Assembly (NCBI RefSeq): GCF_002091635.1
Contig: NZ_BDAC01000011.1
Span: forward strand, 124,001-188,000
Reading direction: 5' to 3'
DNA from: Pseudomonas indica NBRC 103045
Lineage (GTDB): Bacteria > Pseudomonadota > Gammaproteobacteria > Pseudomonadales > Pseudomonadaceae
DNA: 64,000 bases
Shown here: piece by piece, positions 53,144 to 62,248 of the stretch
How positions within the stretch are numbered: position 1 is the first letter of the stretch
Layout of the letters: every line of letters begins with the position of its first letter
The notes under the pieces: generated by a model
What the model was told of the DNA's origin: nothing
What the model saw: the letters and a program-made list of their open reading frames with translations, nothing else
The model's database searches: none
Translations under genes and position numbers: made by a program

Positions 53144-55243
53144 TCAAAAGCCGCTTTCCCTCACACCCAGCGCAGCGGCACGCCGCCAGGCCGCGCCCAG
53201 CAAGGATTCCCGCCGCCCCTCCAGCACCACCAACCCTCGCAACGGCTGGGCAGGCAGCTCATAGGTGGCGATTGGCTCCAGGCGTACGGCGTACTGCGCC
53301 TGCACCGGCTTGCCCTGTTGCCGTTCGTCGCGACGCACCGCAATCGGCCCGTGGTGGTCCGACGCCAGCGCTTCGATGTCCAGATAAGACGCGCCGGTCG
53401 CCGCCACCTCGGCCAGCCGGACCGGCAATGCCGGGCGCAACGGGTCGTCGGCGACGAAGCGGCCCTCGGCACCGACTTCGACGCGCCAGAGCGACTCCTC
53501 CTGCAGATAGCCGCGCAGGCGCACCTGACGCTCGTCCACCACCCGCGCCAGCGGCATCTGCGGCGGCAGCCAGAGGCCGGGGCGCAGATCGCGCGACAGG
53601 TCGCGCACCACCCCGGCATGCGGCGCATGCAGCACCAGACGGGCGCGCTGCGCGGCCAACCCGCGGTACTCCGCCAGGGCCTCGGCCAGTTGCTGATCGA
53701 GGATGCCCACATCCGCCACCGTCTCGCTGCGTCCCGCCTGACGGCGCAACTGCAACTGGAGAATCTGGATCTCGCTGCGAATGATGCGCTGGCGGGCATC
53801 CAGGTCCGGCGATTCCAGCTCGATCAGCACGTCGCCCGCCTCGACCCGCTGTCCGTCGCGGACATGCAGCGCCTTCAAGCGCGCCGGCAGCGGCGCGTGC
53901 AGGGCGCTGTTGCGCGCCGACTCGAGCAGCGCCGGCACCTCCACCCCGCTGCGCCAGGGCAACGCCAGCACCGCCAGCAGTAGAAGCATCCCGATACCTG
54001 CGCCGAACACCCGGGAACGCTGCGCCTGTTGGCGGCGCTTCCACCACTCGGCCAGCTCCCGCCCGATCGGCAGGCCGATGAACCAGGCCAGCTCCACCAG
54101 CATCAGGAAAATGCCGAGCAGCTTGAAGAACAGGTGATACACCGCCAGCGCGATACCGAGGAACAACGCCGCACGCCACAGCCATGAACCGTAGCCCCAC
54201 CACAGCAGGCGACGCCGCAGCGGTGCCGGCAACGGCTCCGGCGCCGGCTCGCCGTAACCGAACAGCCACTCGCGCAGGCGCCAGCGGCACAGGGCGAAGG
54301 CGCGGCCTTGGAGGTTATCCACGCCCCAGAAGTCACTTAGCAGGAAATAGCCATCGAAGCGCATGAACGGATTCAGGTTCACCGCCAGGGTGGTCAGCCA
54401 GGTGGCGCTGGCCAGCATGAATGCTGCCGTGCGCAAGGCGCCATCCGGCAACAGCGACCAGGCCAGCAGCGCGACGCAGGCCAGGACCAGTTCCGCAAGG
54501 ATGCCGCCGGCACCGATCAGCAGCCGCGAACGGCGATCGTTGACCCGCCAGGCATCGCTGACATCGGTATAGAAAAGCGGCAACAGCACCATGAACGCCA
54601 CGCCCATGCTCTGCACCCGACAACCGGCACGCTTGGCCATGAACGCATGGCCGAACTCATGGCACAGCTTGGCGAAACCGAGCGCCACGCCGAACGCCAG
54701 CGCACCGCCCAGGCTGAACAGGTGCGGGAAGGTGGCCAGGAAGCGCTCCCAGTCCCGCGCCACCAGGAACACACCCAACACCAGCACCAACGGCAGGCCG
54801 ATGCGCAGCAATGCTCCGCCATGGCGCTCCAGCCACGGCCAGGCGCGATTGAGAAAGGCATCCGGGCGCCACAGCGGGATGCGGAAGAACAGGTACTGGT
54901 GCAGCAGCGTTTTCCATAGTCCATGGCGCTGCGCCGCAGCCTTGGTTTCGTAGCTGGCGCGCTGCTCCGGGTCCGCCGCCGAAATCAGATCGTGCCCACG
55001 CAGAAAGCGCAGCAGTTCCTCTAGGTCGCTCTCTTGCAGCGAAACGCCGGGCTCGCGGTTGGCCGCTGCCAGCACCCGACGCGCCTCGCCCTGCGTCCAG
55101 TGCCGAAGCAGGCGCATGGCCGCACTGCCCAATTTGAAGTAACGCCCCCGCACCGGATCGGCCAGGGTCCACTGCGGCGAACCGTCCAGCGCCGGTTCGG
55201 CGGGGGAAAGCTGCAGATCGGGACGCAGCGCCGGCAGGCTCAT
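53144..55243 (-). CDS. M50-type metalloprotease fused to HlyD-like adaptor
   Basis: The 699-residue protein joins an N-terminal soluble region (1-105), a polytopic M50/site-2-protease-like membrane part (about 140-430) with zinc motif HEFGH at 195-199 and a second ligand motif in LNPFMRFDGYF, and a C-terminal HlyD-type periplasmic adaptor (about 440-699; a lipoyl half with DGQRVEAGDVLIELESPDLD, a hairpin, then the second half). It starts one base after the upstream stop. It probably bridges the inner membrane to the TolC channel. Whether it cleaves proteins is unknown, but the motif is complete. ATG 55243 is chosen; the upstream open frame (to 55510) is a shadow. Confidence 0.85.
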   Translation of the reverse strand: MSLPALRPDLQLSPAEPALDGSPQWTLADPVRGRYFKLGSAAMRLLRHWTQGEARRVLAAANREPGVSLQESDLEELLRFLRGHDLISAADPEQRASYETKAAAQRHGLWKTLLHQYLFFRIPLWRPDAFLNRAWPWLERHGGALLRIGLPLVLVLGVFLVARDWERFLATFPHLFSLGGALAFGVALGFAKLCHEFGHAFMAKRAGCRVQSMGVAFMVLLPLFYTDVSDAWRVNDRRSRLLIGAGGILAELVLACVALLAWSLLPDGALRTAAFMLASATWLTTLAVNLNPFMRFDGYFLLSDFWGVDNLQGRAFALCRWRLREWLFGYGEPAPEPLPAPLRRRLLWWGYGSWLWRAALFLGIALAVYHLFFKLLGIFLMLVELAWFIGLPIGRELAEWWKRRQQAQRSRVFGAGIGMLLLLAVLALPWRSGVEVPALLESARNSALHAPLPARLKALHVRDGQRVEAGDVLIELESPDLDARQRIIRSEIQILQLQLRRQAGRSETVADVGILDQQLAEALAEYRGLAAQRARLVLHAPHAGVVRDLSRDLRPGLWLPPQMPLARVVDERQVRLRGYLQEESLWRVEVGAEGRFVADDPLRPALPVRLAEVAATGASYLDIEALASDHHGPIAVRRDERQQGKPVQAQYAVRLEPIATYELPAQPLRGLVVLEGRRESLLGAAWRRAAALGVRESGF

Positions 55244-55244
55244 C

Positions 55245-56564
55245 TCAGAAGCCCACGCTCTGGCGCAGTGCTGCCAGGGGACGGCGCAGCAGGTAGACCG
55301 CCAGCGGAGCGCGCTGGCCGAACAACTTGGCTGTGCCGCGCAGTCCGATGCGCGGCGGCGTTTCCTCGAAGCCGGCATCCAGGCGATAGGCCAGTTTCCC
55401 GGCCGGCGTCGGCTGGGCCTCGTAGGCGGCGCGCTGCAAGGTCGCGCGATAACGGTGCAGCGGATCGCTGTCGAGGAACAACGCCACCTCGGCGCCCGGC
55501 TCCAGCGCAATGGCGTCCCCCACCGGCAGCTCGACGCGCAACTCCGCCTGGGTCGGATCGGCCAGTTTCAGCAGTTGCTCGCCCGTGCGCACCGGTTTGC
55601 CGGTCCAGCGCTCGGCGTCGGCGAACACCGCAATGCCGTCGCGCTCGGCCCGCACATCGGTACGCGCCAACAGGTCGAGGGCGTAGTCGCGTTCGGCGCG
55701 CTTCTGCTCGACACGCGCCGCCAAAAGATCGATCCGCGCACTCGACTCCGCATCGCTGAACGCCCGCTGCGAACTGGCCTTCAGCTCGGCCTCGGCGACC
55801 CCGAGGGCACGCTCGGCCACGTCCGCCTGGGCCTTCAGCGCCGTGGCATCGAAGCGCACCAGCAGATCGCCGGCCTTGACCGGCTGATTGGGCTTCACCA
55901 GGAACTCGGCCACCACCCCATCCAAAGGCGCGGCGACCAGCCGCCCGCCCAGCGGCACCACCTCCGCCGGCGCCAGCACCGACTGCCGCACCGGCAGCAA
56001 CAGCACCAGCAGCGCCCCCAGCCCGAGCAGCGCCAGACGCTTGCGCGGCCAGCGCAGCCGCCATGGTTTGCGCGGCTGCAAGGCGAGCCAGGCATGGGCA
56101 TACGCCTCGCCGAGCTGACGCAGCAGCGCCTGCTCGGCCTCGCTCCACGGCTGCTCGCGGGCCATCCACAGCCCGCCGAACACGGCCTTGCGGCGATCCT
56201 TCAAGGGCAACCAGAACACCTGCGGGGCGGACAGCGTGCGCCAATCCTCACGCTCCTGTGCGGCCAGCCCGTCCGGCGAAACGACCCGCGCCTCGGCCAA
56301 CCCGTCCTGTGCCGCCACCTGGGCACAAGCATGCTCGACGAAGGCGACAAAGGGCGCATTCGGCTCCACCACGCTGACCCCGGTCAGCGCCCGTACCTTG
56401 CCGGCGATCAACAGTGCCGCATGGCGGTAGCCGAACAGCGGCTGGGCATCGTTGACCAGGCTGTAGGCGAGCCGATCCAAGGTGTCGGCGGCGCGCGCCT
56501 GCTGCTCCAGCGCGAGGAACTGAGCGAACACCCGTTCGGCGAGGCCGGGCATCGGCGCATTCAT
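55245..56564 (-). CDS. HlyD-like adaptor with N-terminal GAF-like domain
   Basis: The 439-residue protein has a GAF-like N-terminal domain (about 20-165; RLAYSLVNDAQPLFGYRHAALL), a single membrane segment (about 178-195, LALLGLGALLVLLL), and an HlyD-type adaptor with lipoyl halves and a coiled hairpin (about 200-420). It overlaps the previous gene by four bases (ATGA) and abuts the next by one base. A cytoplasmic GAF domain on an adaptor suggests regulation of export by a ligand; this is inference. Confidence 0.85.
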   Translation of the reverse strand: MNAPMPGLAERVFAQFLALEQQARAADTLDRLAYSLVNDAQPLFGYRHAALLIAGKVRALTGVSVVEPNAPFVAFVEHACAQVAAQDGLAEARVVSPDGLAAQEREDWRTLSAPQVFWLPLKDRRKAVFGGLWMAREQPWSEAEQALLRQLGEAYAHAWLALQPRKPWRLRWPRKRLALLGLGALLVLLLPVRQSVLAPAEVVPLGGRLVAAPLDGVVAEFLVKPNQPVKAGDLLVRFDATALKAQADVAERALGVAEAELKASSQRAFSDAESSARIDLLAARVEQKRAERDYALDLLARTDVRAERDGIAVFADAERWTGKPVRTGEQLLKLADPTQAELRVELPVGDAIALEPGAEVALFLDSDPLHRYRATLQRAAYEAQPTPAGKLAYRLDAGFEETPPRIGLRGTAKLFGQRAPLAVYLLRRPLAALRQSVGF

Positions 56565-57346
56565 GGCGTCGCCTCGAAGCGCGCCGTGCCGCTCATGCCG
56601 GCCAGCAGCCCGGCCGGCTCCTCGGGTAGCTCGCCGATCAGCAGCAACGTCTGGCTGCCTTCGTCGATCCGCGCACCGACGCGCTTCACCTTGGCGCTCA
56701 GCGGCTGGCCGGTTTCATCGGGCGTGAAGGTAAAGGATTGACCGGCCGAGAGACGGCCCAGCCAGCGGGACGGCACCAGCAGATGGATTTCCAGGGTGCG
56801 GTTGTCGACGATCTCCAGCAGCGGCGCGCCACCGGCGACGCTCTCGTGGGGCTTGACCTTGCGCTGCACCACCTGGCCGTCGAACGGCGCCTTCACCGTG
56901 CAGCGGTTGACCTGGACCTGATAGACCTGCGACTCGGCCTGCGCCTGGGCCTGCCGCGCCTCGGCGAGCGCCACTTCGAAACGGCCGACGGAATTGAGCG
57001 CGGCGAGCTGCTTCTTGTGCGCCAGCTCTTCCCGCGCGGCCCGCACCGCCGCCTGGGCGGCATTCAACTGGGCCTGGTACGCGCTGCAATCGAAACGGAC
57101 CAGCACGTCCCCCTTGCGAAACGCCTGCCCCTCGGCGAACGGCATTTCGACGATACGCCCGGCCAACTCGCTGGCCAGCATCGCCTGATCCCGCGCCCGC
57201 AACACCCCCCGCGCCTCCTGGGCAGCGGCCGCCTGCGTCGCCAGCGGCGCATCCAGCAGCGGATCGCCCTCCCCGACCGGTGCAGCCTGAACCAGAGGCA
57301 TACCAGCCAGCCATACACCACAGGTCCAAACAGCAATGCGGTACAT
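56561..57346 (-). CDS. Periplasmic HlyD/RND-type adaptor protein
   Basis: The 261-residue protein has a signal peptide (cleavage near VQA/AP, about 22), a lipoyl domain (AGRIVEMPFAEGQAFRKGDVL), a short coiled hairpin (about 95-150) and the second lipoyl half (CTVKAPFDGQVVQRKVKPHESV). AAGGAG before ATG 57346 marks the operon start. It is shorter than typical RND adaptors and should work with the two membrane-anchored adaptors encoded downstream. Confidence 0.85.
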   Translation of the reverse strand: MYRIAVWTCGVWLAGMPLVQAAPVGEGDPLLDAPLATQAAAAQEARGVLRARDQAMLASELAGRIVEMPFAEGQAFRKGDVLVRFDCSAYQAQLNAAQAAVRAAREELAHKKQLAALNSVGRFEVALAEARQAQAQAESQVYQVQVNRCTVKAPFDGQVVQRKVKPHESVAGGAPLLEIVDNRTLEIHLLVPSRWLGRLSAGQSFTFTPDETGQPLSAKVKRVGARIDEGSQTLLLIGELPEEPAGLLAGMSGTARFEATP

Positions 57347-57474
57347 CAGCGCACTCCTTGCAACGGGATCGCCGAAGTCTACGGCAGAAGGAGACCTACC
57401 GCACAGATCCCCTCATCCTTCCGCCAACGCCGGGCTTCACCTCCCGCCCCAGTTCTGGTAAAAAGGCACCCGCC

Positions 57475-57548
57475 GCGGGCGTCGTATAATGGCATTACCT
57501 GAGCTTCCCAAGCTCATGACGAGGGTTCGATTCCCTTCGCCCGCTCCA
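57475..57548 (+). tRNA. tRNA-Gly (CCC)
   Basis: The cloverleaf is complete: acceptor GCGGGCG/CGCCCGC, D arm, anticodon stem TGAGC/GCTCA with loop TTCCCAA (anticodon CCC), T arm GAGGGTTCGATTCCCTT and encoded CCA at the 3' end (57546-57548). It is on the plus strand, close to the start of the adaptor operon (57346, minus strand). Confidence 0.95.
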
Positions 57549-57557
57549 GAATCCAGC

Positions 57558-57585
57558 AAAAAGCCCCGATTTTTCGGGGCTTTTT
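57558..57585 (+). terminator. Terminator of the tRNA gene
   Basis: AAAAAGCCCCGA pairs with TCGGGGCTTTTT around a TTTT loop, followed by T-rich sequence, starting ten bases after the tRNA end. The symmetrical form would work in both directions. Confidence 0.9.
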
Positions 57586-57721
57586 CGTTTCTGGGCGTTG
57601 GCAGGGCCAAAGCATTATGCCAATGCCCTAACGATCCTCGAGCCTGCCGACAAATTCGTTGATTTTGCCGCTTAGCCTCTTCAAAAGCCTCACCCCCCAG
57701 GTGAGGCCCCGAATCTGTCGT

Positions 57722-58104
57722 TAAACCCAGCCACACCAATGATGCTGCGGCCAGGCCGAGCCAGGGCATGAGCACCAGGTTCATTGTCTGCCAGCCCAGA
57801 ATTTCGAGCAGGCCGCCGGCGCCGAATAAGCAGACCAGCCCGACCACGAAGATCACCATGTCATTGATGGCTTGTGCCCTCGCCTCTCGGCCGGGCTGTA
57901 GGTACCGGTCAGCAAGGCCGTGCCACCGATGTACAGGAAATTCCAGCCCACACCGAGCAGGACCAGTGCACTGGCGAACGAGCCGAAGCCCATTCCGGTC
58001 AGGGTCATGAGGATGTGGTCGACGAACAGCAGCACGCCGGTCAACATGATGCGCCGTACGCCGAAGCGGGTGATCAACGCGCCGGTGAAGAACGACGGCA
58101 GGAC
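57722..58104 (-). pseudogene. MFS transporter remnant
   Basis: Only the C-terminal half of an MFS-type carrier is present, in two frames. LPSFFTGALITRFGVRRIM through the following membrane helices and LLTGTYSPAER is in one frame; AQAINDMVIFVVGLVCLF with the last two helices is in another. The shift is near 57886. The N-terminal half is missing: at about 58104 the sequence changes to the amine-oxidase remnant. It is dead. Confidence 0.75.
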
Positions 58105-58937
58105 CGTCCATATCGGCGACGGTGGCGGTGTACGGTCCAACGCCCAACCCTTGATGAACTCCGCCTTCGGCGTCGCGGTCAAGGGTCCGAACATCCGCGC
58201 GAACTGCCCGCGGCAAAGAGCACGCAACTCGTCCTCGGACAGGTTCTTGCGCACGCGCACCGGCACGCCAAACAATGCCGCGCTGCCACCCGGCACGGAG
58301 GCGTCGTGAATCTCACCCAACGGGCCCGCCATTGCCGCGCCAATACGGGAGGCAAGGCCGGCGAGAATTGAATGCTCTCCTCGACCAGACGGGGCGGCAT
58401 AGCCAGCAACACATGCTCGACACACAAGATCGTGGCACGGCCGGTGGCGTCTTCGCTATCCAATTCCAGATGCTGGCCCGTACTGCGCAGGCGGCGTACC
58501 TTCTGGCCGGCGACGATCCGCGTCGCATCGAGGCGACGATGCAAGGCATCGATCAGCGCCTCCATCCCGCCCACCAGGCGCATCGACGGCGGCGAACTCA
58601 CGTACCCGCGCATCCGCCTGGGAGGCTCATGAAGCGAGTGTTCCACCAGCATGTCGCCGGCTTCGAACTGTTCGAAACGCGCCAGCCCCAGCTCACGGAC
58701 CAGACGGTCCAACTGGTGCTGGTAGCCGGGCCAGAACCAAGACGGGCCCAGGTCGAAGCGATCAATGGCACCCGCCGCAACCTGACGCACTGAAGGCGAA
58801 ACGGAGAGGATGCGGCCACAGGGACCATCGCGCGCTTCGAGCAGCATGTAGTCCCTGCTGCCTCTCTGCTCCAGCAAAAAGGAGGCGTACAGGCCACTCA
58901 AACCTGCGCCGATGATGGCGATGCGCGCTGTCTGCAT
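58104..58937 (-). pseudogene. FAD-dependent amine oxidase, decayed
   Basis: The N-terminus is intact: MQTARIAIIGAGLSGLYASF is the Rossmann FAD-binding start, followed by the FDLGPSWFWPG block and MRLVGGMEALIDAL. After LARQWRA (about 58335) the frame changes and some 25-30 residues are missing; GPLGEIHDASVPGGSAALFG continues in another frame. PYTATVADMDG marks the last recognisable part in yet another frame, where the gene is joined to the MFS remnant. It is a deletion-and-frameshift pseudogene of the flavin monoamine oxidase type. Confidence 0.75.
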
Positions 58938-58939
58938 AT

Positions 58940-59434
58940 CTATGCCTCCACGGCCATGCCGGCCAGATGGCCGGTCTTGAGATAAACGGTGGCGCCCTGT
59001 TGGCCAGCGGCGGTCGCCAGGTATTCCCCCTCGGGCAGGCGCATCCAAGTGCCACGCTCGTAGGATCGGCCCTGCTCCAGCACCTCCCCGGCCAGAACCA
59101 GGTACTCGGCGCCGCCTACCGGACCGTCGAACAGAAGCGCCCCCGGCACCAGATGCTGCAGGCAGACCTGCTCGGCAACGCTCGAGAACAGTGGACAGAC
59201 CTCGCGATCATCCTGGCGCTGCCAGGAAGACAGATCGCGAGTGTCGATGTGCACGCGGTCGCGCTCGCCCGTCCTCATCTGCTGGAGCTTGACGAAGATG
59301 ACATCGCCCTCATGGCTGGAAGGTCGATGCGAGCCCGGCGGATTGCGCAGGTACCAGCCCGCAGGATAGTGCTCATCCCCTTCGGAGAAGGTGTGAGCCG
59401 GACCACCGCCCCGAATCCATCCCCACCCTACCAA
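58940..59434 (-). pseudogene. ChrR-type cupin gene, 5' truncated
   Basis: The frame shows the second half of a ChrR-like cupin: DEHYPAGWYLRNPPGSHRPSS and a later cupin-like stretch (YLVLAGEVLEQGRSYERGTWMRLPEG). The first cupin motifs expected before it are absent, and the region 59390-59434 is unrelated. ATG 59434 therefore may not be a real start. It ends two bases before the amine-oxidase start, so the two were an operon. Call as truncated with moderate confidence; expression of a short protein is not excluded. Confidence 0.55.
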
Positions 59435-59448
59435 TCCTCAGCGCCCCC

Positions 59449-60315
59449 TCACGGCGCCTCATACCCCCGTGCCGCTTCCGCCAAGTAGAACCAGGTCGGC
59501 GCGTCCAATTCCAGATCCTTGCCCGCCAGGGCCTCTTCGATACGCGGCCAGCGCAGGCTGCCGAGAATCGGCAGCGGACGGCCGGGCAAGCGGCGCAGCC
59601 AGGCCAGGGCCACTTGGCTGGGGGTGGCGCCAAGCGCTTCACCGCCCCGTGCCAGCGCCTCCTGCAAGGCCACCGGAAAAGCCCCACCCGCCAGCGGCGA
59701 CCAGGCCAGGACCTGCAACCCATCCGCCCGCATCGCCTGCAGACGTCCGTCCCAGGCCGCCTCCTGCGCGGTCAGGGACAGTTCGATCTGGTTGCAACGC
59801 AGCGGCAGTTCGCGGGCCAGCGCCTGCCAGTGCAGAGGGTCGAAATTGGAGACCCCGAGCCAACCCACCTTGCCGCTCTCCATCAAACCGGCGAGCGCTC
59901 GCACCACCTCCTCCGTTTGCATCAGCGGATCGGGCCGGTGCAGCAGGAAGCCATCCAGCCGCTCGACACCCAGGCGCGCGAGCGAGGCCTCCACCGCCCG
60001 GACCAGATAATCCGCCGCGCTGTTGTAATGCTTCACCTGCCAGCGCGAACCATCCTGCGGACGCAGCACGATGTCCGCCTTGCCGATCAGTTGCAGCCGC
60101 TGGCGCAGCGTCGGGTTCAGCCGCAGGGCCTCGCCGAAGTGCGCCTCGCATTGGCCCAGGCCATAGATATCGGCATGGTCGAAGGCATTCAGCCCCTGTT
60201 CCACGCAACGCTCGATGAAGCCGAGCAGGTCTTGCGCCGCTGCCAGCTCGGGGTAATCGGTCAGGCGCATCATGCCGAGCAGCAACGGTGCGTCGATCAC
60301 AGGGGAATCAGGCAT
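59449..60315 (-). CDS. Aldo/keto reductase
   Basis: The 288-residue NADPH-dependent oxidoreductase shows the family pattern: FDHADIYGLGQCE (catalytic Asp and Tyr), the RPDPLMQTEEVV stretch after DGFLLH, GVSNFDPLHW and QVLAWSPLAGG. It resembles YdhF-type reductases. It overlaps the next gene by eight bases. Substrate unknown. Confidence 0.9.
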   Translation of the reverse strand: MPDSPVIDAPLLLGMMRLTDYPELAAAQDLLGFIERCVEQGLNAFDHADIYGLGQCEAHFGEALRLNPTLRQRLQLIGKADIVLRPQDGSRWQVKHYNSAADYLVRAVEASLARLGVERLDGFLLHRPDPLMQTEEVVRALAGLMESGKVGWLGVSNFDPLHWQALARELPLRCNQIELSLTAQEAAWDGRLQAMRADGLQVLAWSPLAGGAFPVALQEALARGGEALGATPSQVALAWLRRLPGRPLPILGSLRWPRIEEALAGKDLELDAPTWFYLAEAARGYEAP

Positions 60316-60850
60316 GAGCCGCCTCCGTCAGGGACTCCAGCAGGCGCTTGCCTTCCGGCCAGTCGCCCAGTCCGCTGTCGCCATTGATGTGTCCCGCCGG
60401 GCCGATATCGACCCAGCGGCTACCCCAGGCGCCGGCACAGCTGCGAGAGAAATCGAGCGAGCCGTAGGGGTCGTCACGGCTCGCCACCACCAGGCTGGGG
60501 AACGGTAGTGGCATCAAAGGGACTGGTGCGAAGCCGCTGGCATCCGAGGGAAACGCCGGGCCGCTGGGGTCCGGCACCGCCACCAACAGCGCCGCACGCA
60601 CCGACTGGCGGGTCTGCGCCGCCCAGTGAGCGACCAGCAGGCACGCCAGGCTGTGGGCCACCAACACGCAATCGTCACCGGCCTCGGCGACCGCCTTTTC
60701 CAGCGCCGCGACCCACTCCGCACACACCGGATGCTCCCAGTCACGCTGCTCGACCCGTTGGAAAGCCGGGCCCGCAGCTTGCCAGAGGCTTTGCCAGTGC
60801 CCGGGACCGGAGTTGCCATAACCCGGAAGGATCAACACCTTGTCGCCCAT
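60308..60850 (-). CDS. RBBP9/YdeN-type serine hydrolase
   Basis: The 180-residue alpha/beta hydrolase has LILPGYGNSGPGHWQ at the N-terminus, nucleophile Ser in VAHSLACL, Asp in the ASRDDPYG region, and His in GPAGHINGDSG, the full set of this family. It is upstream of the aldo/keto reductase in a two-gene unit. Substrate unknown. Confidence 0.9.
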   Translation of the reverse strand: MGDKVLILPGYGNSGPGHWQSLWQAAGPAFQRVEQRDWEHPVCAEWVAALEKAVAEAGDDCVLVAHSLACLLVAHWAAQTRQSVRAALLVAVPDPSGPAFPSDASGFAPVPLMPLPFPSLVVASRDDPYGSLDFSRSCAGAWGSRWVDIGPAGHINGDSGLGDWPEGKRLLESLTEAAHA

Positions 60851-60989
60851 CGCTGCCTGCCTTTTCGTGGAACGGGAAGCGATGTTCTACCAGAGGTGGG
60901 GGACGGTCGGAACCGTGGGGATGCGTCGCAAGCAGAGTTGGTCAGCAAGTAGGTTCCTATAGCAATAGGCAGAAAGGTCTAGGACAACC

Positions 60990-61152
60990 GATGCTCCGCC
61001 CCCTCACAACTAGGCGTCCCCCCCAGCCCTCGGCTTTGGCATTCTGCGTCGCTCTACCTCCTACATCCCTGTAGTCGTCTCCCCAAAGGGGCGAGGGGGC
61101 AGTTCGTGTGGGCTCGTGGCTATCGTGTAGGGGCGAATTCATTCGCCCAACG
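60990..61152. repeat. Repeat block upstream of the SMR gene
   Basis: The 314-base gap (60851-61164) contains about 90 bases (60995-61085) that recur in reverse at 63219-63300, for example GCCCTCGGCTTTGGCATTCT against its reverse complement. It also has a CCCCAAAGGGGCGAGGGGGC palindrome and the REP-like GTAGGGGCGAATTCATTCGC at 61127. No gene is seen. Confidence 0.7.
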
Positions 61153-61164
61153 CGCCCCAGGCCC

Positions 61165-61470
61165 TCACTTCAACCCCGCCACCCCGGCGACGATCAATAC
61201 CACCGACACCGCCTTGGCCAGCGTTAACGCCTCGCCCATCAGCAGCACGGCCAGGGTCACCGTGCCGAGCGAGCCCAGCGCCGTCCAGATCGGGTAGGCC
61301 ACGCTCACCGGCAGTTCGCGCAAGGACAGGGTGAGGAAGTAAATCCCGGCAATCGCCGCCACGACCACCAGCAGGCTGGGCCAGGGCCGGGTGAAGCCCT
61401 GGGCGGACTTCATGCTCAAGGCGAAAACGATCTCGAACAAGGCAGCGACCAGCAGGAATACCCAGGCCAT
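61165..61470 (-). CDS. SMR-family small multidrug or guanidinium transporter
   Basis: The 101-residue protein has four membrane segments and the family glutamate E13 in ALFEIVFALSMKS, with LPVSVAYPIWTALG in the third segment and GEALT before the last. It is in the SugE/Gdx-EmrE range, but diagnostic Gdx residues are not certain from eye, so guanidinium export is only possible. It starts 11 bases after the azoreductase stop, with no riboswitch of its own. Confidence 0.85.
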   Translation of the reverse strand: MAWVFLLVAALFEIVFALSMKSAQGFTRPWPSLLVVVAAIAGIYFLTLSLRELPVSVAYPIWTALGSLGTVTLAVLLMGEALTLAKAVSVVLIVAGVAGLK

Positions 61471-61481
61471 GGACGATCTCC

Positions 61482-62120
61482 TCAGAAATCCTGGGCTAGC
61501 TGCGCCAGGGCCCGCTCGGCGGCCCGGTAGGAATCGGCGAATGCCAGGCCACCGAACTCGTCGTTTTCCACCGCCACCACGGTGACGTCGCGAATACCGA
61601 TGAAGCCCAGCACGTCGCGCAGGTAGACGTCGGCATGGTTCAGGTGCGCGTTCGGCCCGCCCGGCCCGTAACCGCGGTCGCCGCGGGTGGTGACGATCAG
61701 GGCCCGCTTGCCCAGCACTTTCGGCCTGTACGGGCTGGCCGGGTCGTCCGGGAGAAAGTCGAAAGTCCGGCCGATGCGCACCACCTGGTCGACCCAGGCC
61801 TTGAGCCCGCTGGGAATACCGAAGTTGTACATGGGCGTGGCGATCACCAGGCGGTCGGCGGCGAACAGCTCGTCCACCAGCTCGTCACTCAGCGCCAGGG
61901 CCGCCTGCAGAGGCGCAGGACGGTTGGTCGGTTCCGGGTGGAAGGCCGCCGCGATCCAGTCCTCGCTGACAGCCGGCAGGTTGCCCTGGCCCACTTCGCG
62001 GCGGACCACTTCGATCTCCCCCTGCTCCGCCACGCTGGCCTGGAGAAACGCCTCCACCAGTCGCCGGGAATGGGAACGCTCATTGCGCGGACTTGCCTGT
62101 AACGCCAGAATTCTTTTCAT
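61482..62120 (-). CDS. azoR: FMN-dependent NADH-azoreductase
   Basis: The 212-residue flavodoxin-fold quinone/azo reductase starts with the FMN phosphate loop (ILALQASPRNERSHS) and has PMYNFGIPSGLKAWVDQV and TTRGDRGYG, all typical of AzoR. It forms an operon with the SMR transporter and is divergent from a LysR gene, so that regulator may control it. Substrate in nature is probably a quinone or similar electrophile. Confidence 0.93.
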   Translation of the reverse strand: MKRILALQASPRNERSHSRRLVEAFLQASVAEQGEIEVVRREVGQGNLPAVSEDWIAAAFHPEPTNRPAPLQAALALSDELVDELFAADRLVIATPMYNFGIPSGLKAWVDQVVRIGRTFDFLPDDPASPYRPKVLGKRALIVTTRGDRGYGPGGPNAHLNHADVYLRDVLGFIGIRDVTVVAVENDEFGGLAFADSYRAAERALAQLAQDF

Positions 62121-62248
62121 CGCTTGCTCCTTTGCTCGGAAGGTTGCCGGATGGCTCGAAACACAGCCCCACGCTATCCACGCCGCCCTAAAGGAACAAT
62201 TGAGGATTAGTTCACCAGGATGAATTCATTTCAGCCGAGCCATCGACC

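Noticed and set aside
61471..61481. Guanidine riboswitch for the SMR gene
   Set aside because: Only 11 bases separate it from azoR, and no ykkC, mini-ykkC or ykkC-III-like core is visible upstream of azoR.
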